The notes below the pieces were generated by a model. It ran no database searches. It saw only the letters and a list, made by a program, of their open reading frames with translations, and was not told the DNA's origin. Both the position numbers and the translations under genes were made by a program. From Actinomycetes bacterium (GTDB lineage: Bacteria > Actinomycetota > Acidimicrobiia > Acidimicrobiales > UBA8190), in assembly GCA_021819525.1 (NCBI GenBank), contig JAKAQW010000007.1:10676-45332 (forward strand): a DNA stretch of 34,657 bases, in the 5' to 3' direction. Shown in pieces: positions 25,130 to 33,254 of the stretch. How positions within the stretch are numbered: position 1 is the first letter of the stretch; each line of letters begins with the position of its first letter.

Positions 25130-26524
25130 ATGAGCGCCCCGGCGATCCTCGGCATCGTCGTCGGTGCCAGCCTGGTCATCGACGTCGTCGCCCAGATCCT
25201 CGGCCACCTGCGCACCAAGGGTCCCACCCAGGAGCTGGCCCGCTCGATCGTCACCCACGTCCGGCGCCCGGTCCAGGTGATCATCCCCCTGGTCGCGCTG
25301 GAGGTCGCGCTCACCGCTGTCCGCCTGAGCCACTCGCTGCGCTCCGACCTGCTCCACGGGGTGGGAGTGCTCCTGGTGGGAGCCGTCGCCTTCCTCGTCA
25401 TCCGGCTGACCTACGTCCTCGACGACATCTTGCTCATGCGCTACCGGATCGACGTCGCCGACAACTTGCGCGCCCGCCAGGTCCACACCCAGGTGCAGGT
25501 GCTCCGGCGGATCACGGTGGTGGCCGTGTCGATCGTGGCGATCGCCGTCGTGCTCCTGAGCTTCTCCCAGGTGCGAGCGGCCGGCGCCGGCCTGCTGGCC
25601 TCGGCTGGCCTGATCGGCGTGGTCGCCGGCATCGCCGCCAAGCCGACGGTCGCCAACGTGGTCGCCGGGCTGCAGCTGGCGATCAGCCAACCCATCCGGG
25701 TCGACGACGTCGTGGTGATCGAAGGTCACTGGGGCCGCATCGAGCAGATCGCCTTGACCTACGTGGTGGTCAGGGTGTGGGATCTGCGGCGGCTGGTCAT
25801 CCCGATCGCCTACTTCGTGGAGAACCCGTTCGAGAACTGGACCCGCTCCACCGCCGACATCCTCGGTTGGGCCCACATCGAGGTGGACTTCAGCGCCCCT
25901 GTCGACGACATCCGCCAGGAGTTCCGCCGGATCCTCAGCCAGTCCCCCGACTGGGACGGCAACGTCTCGGTCCTACAGGTGACCGGGGTCGGTCCCACCA
26001 CCATGCAGCTGCGCTGCCTCATGAGCTCCCGCGACAGCAGCGCATCGTGGAACTTGCAGTGCGAGGTCCGCGAGAAGCTCATGGCCTACCTGCACCAGCA
26101 TCACCCTGGGGCGATCCCCCGCCTGCGCACGGCAGAGGCCGAGCCTGATCGGGCAGCTCCGGTCCCTGGCGACATCTGGGCGCCAGCGAACGGGGGAACG
26201 CTCTCGACGCCAGGCCGGGGGACCAAGCGCTGGGCCCCGCTCGACTTCGAGACCTCACAGCCGACCGGCGCACCAGAGCCGACCGGTGCCCCACAGGCGA
26301 CCGGCGCACCACAGGCGACCGAGGGGCCACAGGCGACCGGCGCATCACAGGCGACCGAGGGGCCACCAGCGCACACGCCCAACCCTGAGCCGCCACCGCC
26401 GACGGCTCCGCCACCGCTGACCACCCCCGGCGCGCCCGGTCCCGGGCCGCCCAACCCGCCCAACCCGCCCACCGTCCCTGCCAGCACCGACGCCACGACC
26501 ACCGACTACGGTGGCGTGTCGTGA
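25130..26524 (+). CDS. MscS-family mechanosensitive channel-like protein
   Basis: 464 residues. Hydrophobic spans include AILGIVVGASLVIDVVAQIL, PVQVIIPLVALEVALTAV, GVLLVGAVAFLVIRLTYVL and VVAVSIVAIAVVLLSFSQV, then the pore helix LLASAGLIGVVAGIAAKPTV and the MscS beta-domain start PIRVDDVVVIEGHWGRIEQI. ENPFENWTRSTADILGWAHI leads into the C-terminal domain. A Pro-rich cytoplasmic tail of about 100 residues contains six QATGAP-like units. It should release solutes on osmotic downshock or act as a small-conductance channel. The ATG at 25130 is chosen as the start because the upstream frame overlaps the divergent ppx gene. The stop overlaps the next gene (GTGA). Confidence 0.88.
   Translation: MSAPAILGIVVGASLVIDVVAQILGHLRTKGPTQELARSIVTHVRRPVQVIIPLVALEVALTAVRLSHSLRSDLLHGVGVLLVGAVAFLVIRLTYVLDDILLMRYRIDVADNLRARQVHTQVQVLRRITVVAVSIVAIAVVLLSFSQVRAAGAGLLASAGLIGVVAGIAAKPTVANVVAGLQLAISQPIRVDDVVVIEGHWGRIEQIALTYVVVRVWDLRRLVIPIAYFVENPFENWTRSTADILGWAHIEVDFSAPVDDIRQEFRRILSQSPDWDGNVSVLQVTGVGPTTMQLRCLMSSRDSSASWNLQCEVREKLMAYLHQHHPGAIPRLRTAEAEPDRAAPVPGDIWAPANGGTLSTPGRGTKRWAPLDFETSQPTGAPEPTGAPQATGAPQATEGPQATGASQATEGPPAHTPNPEPPPPTAPPPLTTPGAPGPGPPNPPNPPTVPASTDATTTDYGGVS
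26258..26365 (+). repeat. 18-bp coding tandem repeat in the MscS-like tail
   Basis: Six units of 18 bp encode QPTGAP, EPTGAP, QATGAP, QATEGP, QATGAS, QATEGP. They alternate between GGCGCA and GAGGGG at codons 4-5, as if a 36-bp pair had also been duplicated. Confidence 0.85.
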
Positions 26525-27216
26525 GCGCTGCCCCTCCTTCTGATCCTTCTGACGGCCCCGATCCTCCCTCAGTTCCCGGTGACCTCGGCCGGCGAGTGGC
26601 CCGGCGGCGCAAGGATCTGGGGCTCAGTGTCGACGAGGTGGCCAGCCGAGCTGGCATGCATCCCAGCTATCTCGCCTATGTGGAGAGCAATTCGGTGGCA
26701 CGGCCCAGTGAAGCCACCTGCATCCGGCTGGCTGGTGCCCTGGCCACCACGGTGCCGTGGCTCCGTGGCGGGACGGTCGACCGGCCCGTCGGTGCAGGAG
26801 CCAGTGCAGGCGGCATCCCCGAGCTGCACGTGCTCGACCCGGACGAGTCCTTGCGGCACCTCGACGGCGGTGGGATCGGCCGGGCGGTCTTCGACGACGA
26901 CGACGGACCCGTCGCCCTGCCGGTCAACTACAAGATGGTGGACGGGGCGCTGGTGTTCCGGACCGGCGACGGCACCATCGCCACCGCGCTGCGCGCCGGT
27001 CATCCGCTGAGCGTGGAGGTGGACCATCTCGACGAGGTCCAAGGCGAAGGGTGGAGCGTGCTGGTACGGGGAACGGCCACCGAGGTGACCGACCCCGGAC
27101 GCCTTGCCGAGCTGGCCGATCTCCACATCGAGCCGTGGGCCGACGGAGACCGGCATACTGTCGTGGTCCTCGAGCCCGCGACCGTCACCGGCCGGCGGAT
27201 CGTCCGCAGGCACTGA
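26521..27216 (+). CDS. XRE-type HTH protein fused to a split-barrel (pyridoxamine 5'-phosphate oxidase-like) domain
   Basis: 231 residues. After a Pro/Ser-rich start, an XRE helix-turn-helix (about 21-80) reads LGRRVARRRKDLGLSVDEVASRAGMHPSYLAYVE. It is followed (about 95-225) by a flavin/F420-type split barrel with GRAVFDDDDGPVALPVNYKMVDGALVFRTGDG and GWSVLVRGTATEV. Such fusions occur in actinobacteria; the barrel could sense a flavin, F420 or PLP-type cofactor and change DNA binding. Whether this one binds a cofactor cannot be told. The GTG at 26521 overlaps the MscS stop (GTGA), so the two are co-translated. Confidence 0.85.
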   Translation: MSAAPPSDPSDGPDPPSVPGDLGRRVARRRKDLGLSVDEVASRAGMHPSYLAYVESNSVARPSEATCIRLAGALATTVPWLRGGTVDRPVGAGASAGGIPELHVLDPDESLRHLDGGGIGRAVFDDDDGPVALPVNYKMVDGALVFRTGDGTIATALRAGHPLSVEVDHLDEVQGEGWSVLVRGTATEVTDPGRLAELADLHIEPWADGDRHTVVVLEPATVTGRRIVRRH

Positions 27217-27239
27217 CCAGCCGGGGCTGTACGCGATCT

Positions 27240-27259
27240 CGGCGGCCTGGTATCCGCCG
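27240..27259 (+). terminator. Candidate terminator hairpin after the MscS-XRE operon
   Basis: CGGCGG-CCTGGTAT-CCGCCG forms a 6-bp stem with an 8-nt loop, 23 bp after the XRE stop. There is no T-run. It lies at the head of the 325-bp convergent gap 27217-27541, which otherwise contains the 27-bp repeat array. Confidence 0.4.
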
Positions 27260-27325
27260 CCTGGGCTTCGCCTCCGGGATCGGCGGCCTCGGGCTTCGCA
27301 GCCTGGGATCCGCAGCCTGGGATCC

Positions 27326-27433
27326 GCACCTGGGCTTCGCCGCCTGGCATCCGCACCTGGGCTTCGCCGCCTGGCATCCGCACCTGGGCTTCGCCGCCTG
27401 GCATCCGCACCTGGGCTTCGCCGCCTGAGATCC
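27326..27433. repeat. 27-bp tandem repeat array (four units), non-coding
   Basis: Units start at 27326, 27353, 27380 and 27407 and contain GCACCTGGGCTTCGCCGCCT; the first three are identical and the fourth diverges at its end. Degenerate relatives (cctgggatccgca) extend left to about 27260. It lies between convergent genes. The period equals nine codons, but the frames have no start signal or homology, so I treat it as non-coding. Confidence 0.9.
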
Positions 27434-27541
27434 GCAGCCTGGCATGCGCGGGATCGGCCGCCTGGCGCGTCCCGCCCGCCTGAGCACGGGGTACAGGCGC
27501 CGGACGGCTACCTGGCCGGGTTCGGGACCGGGGCGCGGCGA

Positions 27542-28429
27542 TCAGGTGATCGACGCTGTGTAAATCTGCTCGATGGCCGACTCCAGCTCGGCAGAGAACT
27601 CGCGGTCGCTCTGGTCGACCCGCAACCCTTCGGTGAGCGCCCGCGAGAAGCTGGCGATCATACGGTGGTTGCGAGCGAGACGCTCGCAGGCCTCGTCGCG
27701 CTGGTAGCCGCCCGACAGCGCCACCACCCTCAGGACGTTGTGGTGGTCGATGAGCCCGGCGTACAGGTTGTCGCGCTCGGGAAGGGTCAGCTTCAACATG
27801 ACGTGCTCGTCGGTGGACAGACGGTCCAGACGCTCGGCGAGAGCGTCGCGCAGGATGGTCTCCGCCGCCTCCTTGTCGGGGCTGTGGATGTCGACCTCGG
27901 GCTCCAGGATCGGGACGAGCCCGGCTGCGGCGATCTGCCGGGCGACTTCGAACTGCTGGTCGAGCACCTTCTCGATGCCGCTCGGATCGGCCAGGTGGAT
28001 GAACGAGCGCATCTTCGTCCCGAACACCTCTCTCGCGACGGCCTTGGCCAGCAGCGCGTCCAAGTCCGGGATGGGGTTCATGAGCCGGACCCCGCCGGAC
28101 TCGGGCGCGAGCCCCTTGTCCACCTTCAAGAACGGGACGACCCGCTTGCTCCGCCACAAGTAGGCGGCAGACTCGAGCCCACCGATCTGACGGTCCATGG
28201 TGTCCTCGAAGAGGATGGCGCCGACGACTCGCTCACCGGTGAAGCTCGGATCGGTGATGATCCGGCTGCGCATCTCGTGCATGAGGCTCAGCATCTCGCT
28301 CTCGTCGCCATAGGCGTCGCGGCCGATCCCGTAGTGCTCGAGCGCGCCTGGGGTGCTCCCGCCGCTCTGGTCGAGCGCGGCGATGAACCCGGTCCCGTAG
28401 GCCATCTTCTCGAACTGCTCGTCGTTCAT
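27542..28429 (-). CDS. fda: Class I fructose-bisphosphate aldolase (short bacterial type)
   Basis: 295 residues. It begins MNDEQFEKMAYGTGFIAALD with the conserved ALDQSGGSTPGAL; it contains AILFEDTMDR, PFLKVDKGL, GLVPILEPEVDI and the Schiff-base Lys region HVMLKLTLPE, then VVALSGGYQRDEA for the phosphate. It cleaves fructose-1,6-bisphosphate to DHAP and glyceraldehyde-3-phosphate. This is the metal-independent class I enzyme of the Staphylococcus fda type, less usual in actinobacteria, where the class II enzyme dominates. A GGAGAG ribosome site lies 8 nt before the ATG. It converges with the XRE gene. Confidence 0.92.
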   Translation of the reverse strand: MNDEQFEKMAYGTGFIAALDQSGGSTPGALEHYGIGRDAYGDESEMLSLMHEMRSRIITDPSFTGERVVGAILFEDTMDRQIGGLESAAYLWRSKRVVPFLKVDKGLAPESGGVRLMNPIPDLDALLAKAVAREVFGTKMRSFIHLADPSGIEKVLDQQFEVARQIAAAGLVPILEPEVDIHSPDKEAAETILRDALAERLDRLSTDEHVMLKLTLPERDNLYAGLIDHHNVLRVVALSGGYQRDEACERLARNHRMIASFSRALTEGLRVDQSDREFSAELESAIEQIYTASIT

Positions 28430-28451
28430 GGTGTGATCTCTCCGTCCGCTA

Positions 28452-28591
28452 GGTCATAGGATCTCAGTCCGACGCGCGCTCGGCAGCAGTCTGCAACCCG
28501 ACGCGATGCAGCACCACACTGGGTCATAGGATCTCAGTCCGACGCGCGCTCGGCAGCAGTCTGCAACCCGAGGCGATGCAGCACCACACTG
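28452..28591. repeat. 70-bp tandem duplication spanning the 3' end of the DUF2892 gene
   Basis: Copies 28452-28521 and 28522-28591 are head to tail and differ at one base (C at 28502, G at 28572). The right copy contains the DUF2892 gene's last codons and stop; the left copy is a spare 3' end, now downstream of the stop. Near identity implies a recent event. Confidence 0.95.
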
Positions 28592-28809
28592 GCCGGGCAC
28601 CACCCCACCGCTGCATCCAACAGGAGGTTGGCGCCGACCAGCCCGGTGAGCACCCTCCAGCGCGGCGAACGCTTGCGCCCAAGGGCCAGCGTAGCCAGCA
28701 CGAGGGTCCCGGCCAGCACCGGCACCGCTCGCTCGATCGTCCATCCTCGTGGCTTCGGCATCCCGAACGCCCCACGTTCTATGACACCTCGGATCTCTCG
28801 ATGCTCCAT
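28534..28809 (-). CDS. Small membrane protein, DUF2892-like
   Basis: 91 residues. The segment GWTIERAVPVLAGTLVLATLALG gives one membrane span and WRVLTGLVGANLLLDAAVGWCP a second, ending CPASVVLHRLGL. This is the two-span pattern of the DUF2892/YgaP C-terminal membrane domain. The ATG at 28809 has a GGAGGAG ribosome site 5 nt upstream; the longer open frame from 28839 is less likely. A 70-bp duplication begins inside its end. Function unknown. It is upstream of fda on the same strand and may be cotranscribed. Confidence 0.75.
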   Translation of the reverse strand: MEHREIRGVIERGAFGMPKPRGWTIERAVPVLAGTLVLATLALGRKRSPRWRVLTGLVGANLLLDAAVGWCPASVVLHRLGLQTAAERASD

Positions 28810-28962
28810 CACGCTCCTCCTTCTGTCCTGTGTCTGCACCCTCAGTCTGCCGCGCCCCGTCGCGCACCGTAGCGAGAGGTCGGCGTGCCGTCTCGCGACA
28901 CCGCCCGAGCAAGCCGTGCCGTGCCACCTCGAGGCTCTTCCGGCGGCTGCCCAGCGACGTAG

Positions 28963-29016
28963 GTCGTCACGAGGACGTGGGTCGTCTCTAGGACGTGGGT
29001 CGTCACGAGGACGTGG
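28963..29016. repeat. 18-bp direct repeats (three units) before the MFS gene
   Basis: GTCGTCACGAGGACGTGG occurs at 28963 and 28999, with a variant (CTCTA for CACGA) at 28981, and a partial unit follows. The joins read GACG-TGGGT-CGTC, an inverted repeat, so the array could hold stacked operator sites. It lies 60-113 bp before the MFS start in the divergent gap with DUF2892 (28810-29075). Confidence 0.85.
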
Positions 29017-29060
29017 GTCGTCACGGCATCGACAGCACGCGCGATCCCCCGGCGCTCGGC

Positions 29061-29066
29061 CATACT
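29061..29066 (+). promoter_or_regulatory. Candidate -10 element of the MFS gene
   Basis: CATACT ends 9 nt before the GTG at 29076. It is one base off TAnnnT. The 18-bp repeats lie upstream, as a regulator site might. Confidence 0.3.
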
Positions 29067-29075
29067 GGTGGGGCC

Positions 29076-30323
29076 GTGAAGCTGCGCTCGAACGGCCTTC
29101 CGCCGGTGGCCCTCGCCATGGTCGTCGGATCCCTGCCGGTGTTCCTGGTCGGGACCCTGGCCGTGGAGATCCGCCATTCGCTGCACTTCGACACCGAGGC
29201 GCTCGGTATCGCCATCGCCGTCTACTACCTGGGGGCGGCCAGCAGCTCGCTGCCGGTGAGCCGGCTCGTGGAGCACGTCGGCGGAGCGCGGGTCATGCGT
29301 ATCGCCATGCTCGGTGCTGCCGTGCTGTTCGCGCTGATCGGCGGCCTGGCCACGTCATGGGCGGCGCTGGTCGTCTTGCTGCTCCTCGCCGGCGGCATCA
29401 GCGGCTCGATGAACCCTGCCGCGAACCTGTTCCTGGCCCGACGAGCCGAATCGACCCACCACGGCCTGGTCTTCGGCATCAAGCAGGCCGCCGTGCCGTT
29501 CGCCTCGCTGCTCGGCGGGCTGGCCGTTCCCGCTATCGCACTGACCGTGGGGTGGCGCTGGGCGTTCGGTGCCGGTACCCTGCTGGCCCTCGTCGCGGCG
29601 GCGGTGATCCCCAGATCGCGCACCACCCTGGCAGAGCATCGCCGCCGACACCCCTACGCAGCCAGGGCCCCGGTGGCGAGCGCCGCACTCATCACCTTGA
29701 CAGTCGGACTGGGTCTTGGCGTCATGGCATCGAGCGGTGCCACCGCTTTCCTGGTCAGCGCGGCCGTGTCGTTGGGCTTCGCCAAAGCCAGCGCCGGGTT
29801 GGTCGCGGCAGCAGCCGGCGGGGCTGCGGTGGCCACCCGCATCACCATCGGGGCCCGAGCAGACCGCCGCGGCGGTGGGCATCTTCGTGTCGTGGTCCTG
29901 CTGATGCTGGTCGGGGTCGCCGGGTACGGGTTGCTGGCCAGCGGCACCCTGGAGCACAGCCACTGGCTGTTCGTGCTCGGAGCGCTCCTGGCGCTCGGCG
30001 GGGGCTGGGGGTACAACGGCCTCTTCACCTTCGCCGTGATCCGCACCCACCGCGACACACCGGCGGCTGCCACAGGCGTCACCCAGATCGGCGGGCGCCT
30101 GGGCGGCATGCTCGGTCCCGCCGTCTTCGGCCTCGTCGCCGACCACGTCTCGTACTCGGCGTCCTGGGTGGTGGCCGCTGTCACGGCCGCTGTCGCTGCC
30201 GCTGTCGTCGTGGTCGGCAGACGGCTCTTGGTGGCCGCTCGGAGCCAGTCCCCCGCCCCGGGACCCACGGCGTCCGAGCCACCGGCACCGGCTCCCGGAG
30301 CCCCGGTCCCCGACGCACAGTGA
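29076..30323 (+). CDS. Major facilitator superfamily transporter
   Basis: 415 residues, with about 12 predicted spans and no soluble domain except a Pro/Ala-rich tail. Markers: PPVALAMVVGSLPVFLVGTLAVEI (span 1), AIAVYYLGAASSSLPVSRLVEHVGGARVM (spans 2 and loop 2-3, in the position of the GxxxDRxGxR motif but without the Asp), VVLLLLAGGISGSMNPAANLFLARR, and NGLFTFAVIRTHRDTPAAATGVTQIGGRLGGMLGP. The profile fits a sugar/drug exporter-type MFS with no recognised substrate. The GTG at 29076 is chosen because KLRSNGLPPV directly leads span 1. It stands alone, with a 326-bp gap to the HD-GYP gene. Confidence 0.85.
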   Translation: MKLRSNGLPPVALAMVVGSLPVFLVGTLAVEIRHSLHFDTEALGIAIAVYYLGAASSSLPVSRLVEHVGGARVMRIAMLGAAVLFALIGGLATSWAALVVLLLLAGGISGSMNPAANLFLARRAESTHHGLVFGIKQAAVPFASLLGGLAVPAIALTVGWRWAFGAGTLLALVAAAVIPRSRTTLAEHRRRHPYAARAPVASAALITLTVGLGLGVMASSGATAFLVSAAVSLGFAKASAGLVAAAAGGAAVATRITIGARADRRGGGHLRVVVLLMLVGVAGYGLLASGTLEHSHWLFVLGALLALGGGWGYNGLFTFAVIRTHRDTPAAATGVTQIGGRLGGMLGPAVFGLVADHVSYSASWVVAAVTAAVAAAVVVVGRRLLVAARSQSPAPGPTASEPPAPAPGAPVPDAQ

Positions 30324-30649
30324 GCTCGCGCCTGAGGCCGGGTCGGCCGTGCCCGAGCCGGGGCCGATGGTCGTCGAGACCACGTCCGGCGCAGCGCCGG
30401 GATGCTCTTCGACCACGAGCCGGAGGTCGACCTGCGGCAGCGGCCAGCGCGTGGAGGTGGAGCACCGGATCCTCACCCGGCGTCGAGTCGACCACCTCCA
30501 CCTGTCCGGCGGTCGGCGTAGCACGGTGAGGAGCTCGACCCTACTGTGGACACCTGAGAGCCGCGACTCGGACAGTACCGGCGTTCGCTGTCGGGGTGGG
30601 CTGAAGCGCCTCATGGGAGCAGCTACAGGAAGCCGGGGAGACCTCCGAT
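30324..30649. other. Intergenic gap, no supported gene
   Basis: This 326-bp stretch between the MFS and HD-GYP genes contains an inverted repeat (GTGGAGGTGG at 30451-30460 and its complement at 30492-30501, 31-nt loop) and a TACTGT hexamer at 30542-30547 that could be a -10 for the HD-GYP gene. Open frames here are Arg-rich and lack ribosome sites. A GGGGAG sits before the HD-GYP start. Confidence 0.5.
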
Positions 30650-32053
30650 ATGGAAGGGATGGCTATGAGCTCAGGCTCGTCACCGAAGAGCGCCGCCGGA
30701 GAGCGGTTCCTCGCGTCGCTCGTCGATTCCTCAGACGACGCGATCGTCGGGCTCACACCACAGGGAACGGTGACGTCGTGGAACGGCGCCGCTGAGCGTC
30801 TGTTCGGCTACAGCGCCGAGGAGATGCTCGGACGCGACACCACGCCGCTGGTCCCGCCGCAGCGCCGAGGTGAGCTGGCTGAGGCACTGGCCCGCGTCCG
30901 AAGCGGAGAGACGCTCCGCAACGTGACAACCGAGCGGCTCCGGAAAGACGGGACGCCGCTCGTCGTGTCCATCACGGCCTCGCCGGTGATCGGGCCAGAC
31001 GGCACGCTGCTCGGCATGTCGGCGATCGGCCGGGACATGACTGCGCAGGTCGACGCAGCACAGCGCCGGCGCAGCTCCGAGCGCTCTGCCACCGAAGCAC
31101 TGGCCCTGCTCCAGACGCTCCAAGACAGCGCCCCTGTGGGGTTCGGGTTCGTCGACCGGGAGCTTCGGGTCCGCCGGCTGAACGAGACGTTTTGCACCTT
31201 CGGCGGCTTGCCGGCCGACCGAGAGCTCGCAGGACGTCCAGCACCAGAGGTCATGGCGGCGTGCTGGGCACAGGTCGAGCCTCTGCTGCGACAGGTGTGC
31301 GACGCCGGAGAGGCCGTCGTGAACGCCGAGCTGACCACGCAGATCCCCGCTGAGCCAGGTGGAGCGCGCCACTGGCTCACGAGCTTCTACCCGGTCCGCA
31401 TCGACGACGAGATCGTCGGCGTCGGCGTCGTCGCGCTCGACATCACCGCACGCAAGCAGGCCGAGGAGGCGCACATGCGGCTCACCCGGGCCGCTGTCGG
31501 CGCGCTTGCCAGCGCCGTGGAGTCCCGTGACCCGTACACCGACGGTCACCAGAGCCGGACGGCAACCATCGCTTGTGCCATCGCTACCGAGCTCGGCCTC
31601 GACGAGGGCACCGTCAGGGGGATCGAGATGGCTGCACGCATCCACGACATAGGGAAGATCGCCATACCCGCGGAGATCCTCACCTCTCCGAAGCGGCTGA
31701 ACGCCCCGTCGTGGGAGCTCATGAAGCTCCACGCCACCACCGGCGCCGACATCGTGCGAGGCGTCGAGTTCTCGCACCGTGTCGCCGACACGGTCGAGCA
31801 GCACCACGAGCGCCTCGACGGCAGCGGCTACCCGAATGGCTTGCACGGTGAGGAGATCCTCTTCGGGGCACGCATCATCGCCGTCGCCGACACGCTCGAC
31901 GCGATGACCGAGCATCGCCCCTACCGTCCCGCCAGGGCCATCGACGCAGCGCTGCGCGAGATCGACGAACAGCGGGGACAGCTCTTCGAGCCCGCCGTCG
32001 TCGATGCTTGCGTGAGCCTCGTTCGAGAACGACGCCTCGATCTGGAGTCGTGA
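30650..32053 (+). CDS. PAS-PAS-HD-GYP cyclic-di-GMP phosphodiesterase
   Basis: 467 residues without membrane segments. PAS 1 (about 20-135) starts LVDSSDDAIVGLTPQGTVTSWN; PAS 2 (about 155-275) contains SAPVGFGFVDRELRVRRLNE. Then the HD-GYP domain (about 280-460): YTDGHQSRT, metal-binding HDIGKIAIP with H332-D333, HATTGADIV, and HHERLDGSGYPNGL with GYP at 393-395. All metal ligands and the GYP are intact, so it should hydrolyse c-di-GMP to pGpG or GMP in response to a PAS signal. The ATG at 30650 has GGGGAG 9 nt upstream. A GGDEF gene follows at 166 bp, so opposed enzymes lie together. Confidence 0.92.
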   Translation: MEGMAMSSGSSPKSAAGERFLASLVDSSDDAIVGLTPQGTVTSWNGAAERLFGYSAEEMLGRDTTPLVPPQRRGELAEALARVRSGETLRNVTTERLRKDGTPLVVSITASPVIGPDGTLLGMSAIGRDMTAQVDAAQRRRSSERSATEALALLQTLQDSAPVGFGFVDRELRVRRLNETFCTFGGLPADRELAGRPAPEVMAACWAQVEPLLRQVCDAGEAVVNAELTTQIPAEPGGARHWLTSFYPVRIDDEIVGVGVVALDITARKQAEEAHMRLTRAAVGALASAVESRDPYTDGHQSRTATIACAIATELGLDEGTVRGIEMAARIHDIGKIAIPAEILTSPKRLNAPSWELMKLHATTGADIVRGVEFSHRVADTVEQHHERLDGSGYPNGLHGEEILFGARIIAVADTLDAMTEHRPYRPARAIDAALREIDEQRGQLFEPAVVDACVSLVRERRLDLES

Positions 32054-32120
32054 TGCTCCTCCCTCGCTCCCCCTGCTCACCACAGCGGGACTCTTCGCGG
32101 CCACGGCGGCTCCCGACGCG

Positions 32121-32143
32121 CCGGTGCTCGGGCACAGCACCGG
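32121..32143 (+). terminator. Strong hairpin between the HD-GYP and GGDEF genes
   Basis: CCGGTGCT-CGGGCAC-AGCACCGG is a perfect 8-bp stem with a 7-nt loop, 68 bp after the HD-GYP stop. It could terminate that transcript or be a control point before the GGDEF gene. No T-run follows. Confidence 0.5.
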
Positions 32144-32219
32144 CGGCGGCCGTCTTCCACGCGCGACCGGGGAGCTCGGCCGAGCACAGTCGACGCCGCC
32201 CCGGAGCTGGGGGTGACCA

Positions 32220-33254
32220 GTGAGCGCCGATCCTCCCGGAGCGCCGTCACCGCACAAGTCCCACGCGCCGGGTGTAGTCGATACGAAGGTCACGTCTTGG
32301 ACCAGGACGTTCTTCTCCTACCCGGACCGGGTCGCAGCGCTCTTCTGGGCCGCCGCTGTGGTCGCGGTGCTCTCGGCCATTCCCCTCGAGCGCTGGACGC
32401 GCGGCGAGGTGCTCGCCCTGGTGGTCATCGTCGGCGTCTGCGCGGGCGCCTGCGGCGTCCGGCTGCTTGCCGGCAAGCAGCTTCCCCACTGGACGCTGCA
32501 CGTCGACGTCGCGGTGATCACCGTGCTCGCAAGCGTCCTCGCCGGCATCGGCGGTGCCCGCCACATCCCCTTCGCCGACCTCTACATCTGGGTCGCCATC
32601 TTCGCCGCGTTGTACTTCAGCGCCTCGGCCGCGCTCGCGCACATTGCATGCGCCGCGGCGGCCTACGCACTCGTGCTCGGCATCGGTCCGAAGATCGATG
32701 ATCCCTGGGCAGCGTGGCTGGCGCTCTTCGGCACCGCTGCAGTGGCCACCGTGGTCGTGATCGGGCTCGTGGGTGTGCTTCGGGTCGCCGCGCGCGAAGA
32801 CCCGCTCACCGGCCTCGCCAACCGGCGCTCGTGGGACGAGCGCTTCGACGAGGAGATGGAACGCTCCAGGCGGACCGGCTGCGCGCTGTCGGTGGCGATG
32901 TTCGACCTCGATGGCTTCAAGGCGATCAACGACGCCAGCGGCCACGACGCCGGTGATCGCCTGCTCCGACAGCTTGCCGACGCATGGCAGGGCGCGGTTC
33001 GCGGGGGCGGGGACTTCCTCGCTCGCCTTGGCGGCGACGAGCTCGCCGTGCTCGCGCCGGGATCGGACGAGGTCGGCATCCGCCGGCTCGCCAAGCGCCT
33101 CGTCGACGTCCTGCCCGACGGCCTCTCGGTCTCCGTCGGCGTCGCCACCTGGGACCGAACCGAGCGCGCCTCCGAGCTTGCTCGACGAGCCGACCAGGCC
33201 ATGTACGAGGCCAAGCGGAGCAGGCGGCGCGGGGAGGTGCCCCGCCCAGGCTGA
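32220..33254 (+). CDS. Membrane-bound GGDEF diguanylate cyclase-like protein
   Basis: 344 residues. Five or six hydrophobic segments fill about residues 35-190 (e.g. VAALFWAAAVVAVLSAIPL, VLALVVIVGVCAGACGVRLL, LHVDVAVITVLASVLAGIGG, AVATVVVIGLVGVL). The GGDEF domain follows with EDPLTGLANRRSW, MFDLDGFKAINDASGHDAGD and the signature LGGDELAVL at 271-275. Phe of GGDEF is Leu here; G, G, D and E remain, so activity is plausible. At the inhibitory I-site position the residues are GGGD, with no Arg at the first position of RxxD, so product inhibition is probably lost. The membrane part is not a recognised MASE domain to me. GTG start, with a G-rich stretch just upstream. Confidence 0.88.
   Translation: MSADPPGAPSPHKSHAPGVVDTKVTSWTRTFFSYPDRVAALFWAAAVVAVLSAIPLERWTRGEVLALVVIVGVCAGACGVRLLAGKQLPHWTLHVDVAVITVLASVLAGIGGARHIPFADLYIWVAIFAALYFSASAALAHIACAAAAYALVLGIGPKIDDPWAAWLALFGTAAVATVVVIGLVGVLRVAAREDPLTGLANRRSWDERFDEEMERSRRTGCALSVAMFDLDGFKAINDASGHDAGDRLLRQLADAWQGAVRGGGDFLARLGGDELAVLAPGSDEVGIRRLAKRLVDVLPDGLSVSVGVATWDRTERASELARRADQAMYEAKRSRRRGEVPRPG

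Noticed and set aside
27217-27541. Protein-coding reading of the 27-bp array (HLGFAAWHP repeats)
   Set aside because: The period equals nine codons, but there is no start signal and the array lies between convergent stops.
28963-29016. CRISPR array or plasmid-type iterons
   Set aside because: The units are 18 bp, contiguous, without spacers, and no Cas or replication gene is near.
30324-30649. Possible gene in the MFS to HD-GYP gap
   Set aside because: Frames on both strands are Arg/Ser-rich, with no start context or family match.
32054-32219. Small Arg-rich open frame after the HD-GYP gene
   Set aside because: No ribosome site, contains a strong hairpin, and composition is that of non-coding GC-rich DNA.
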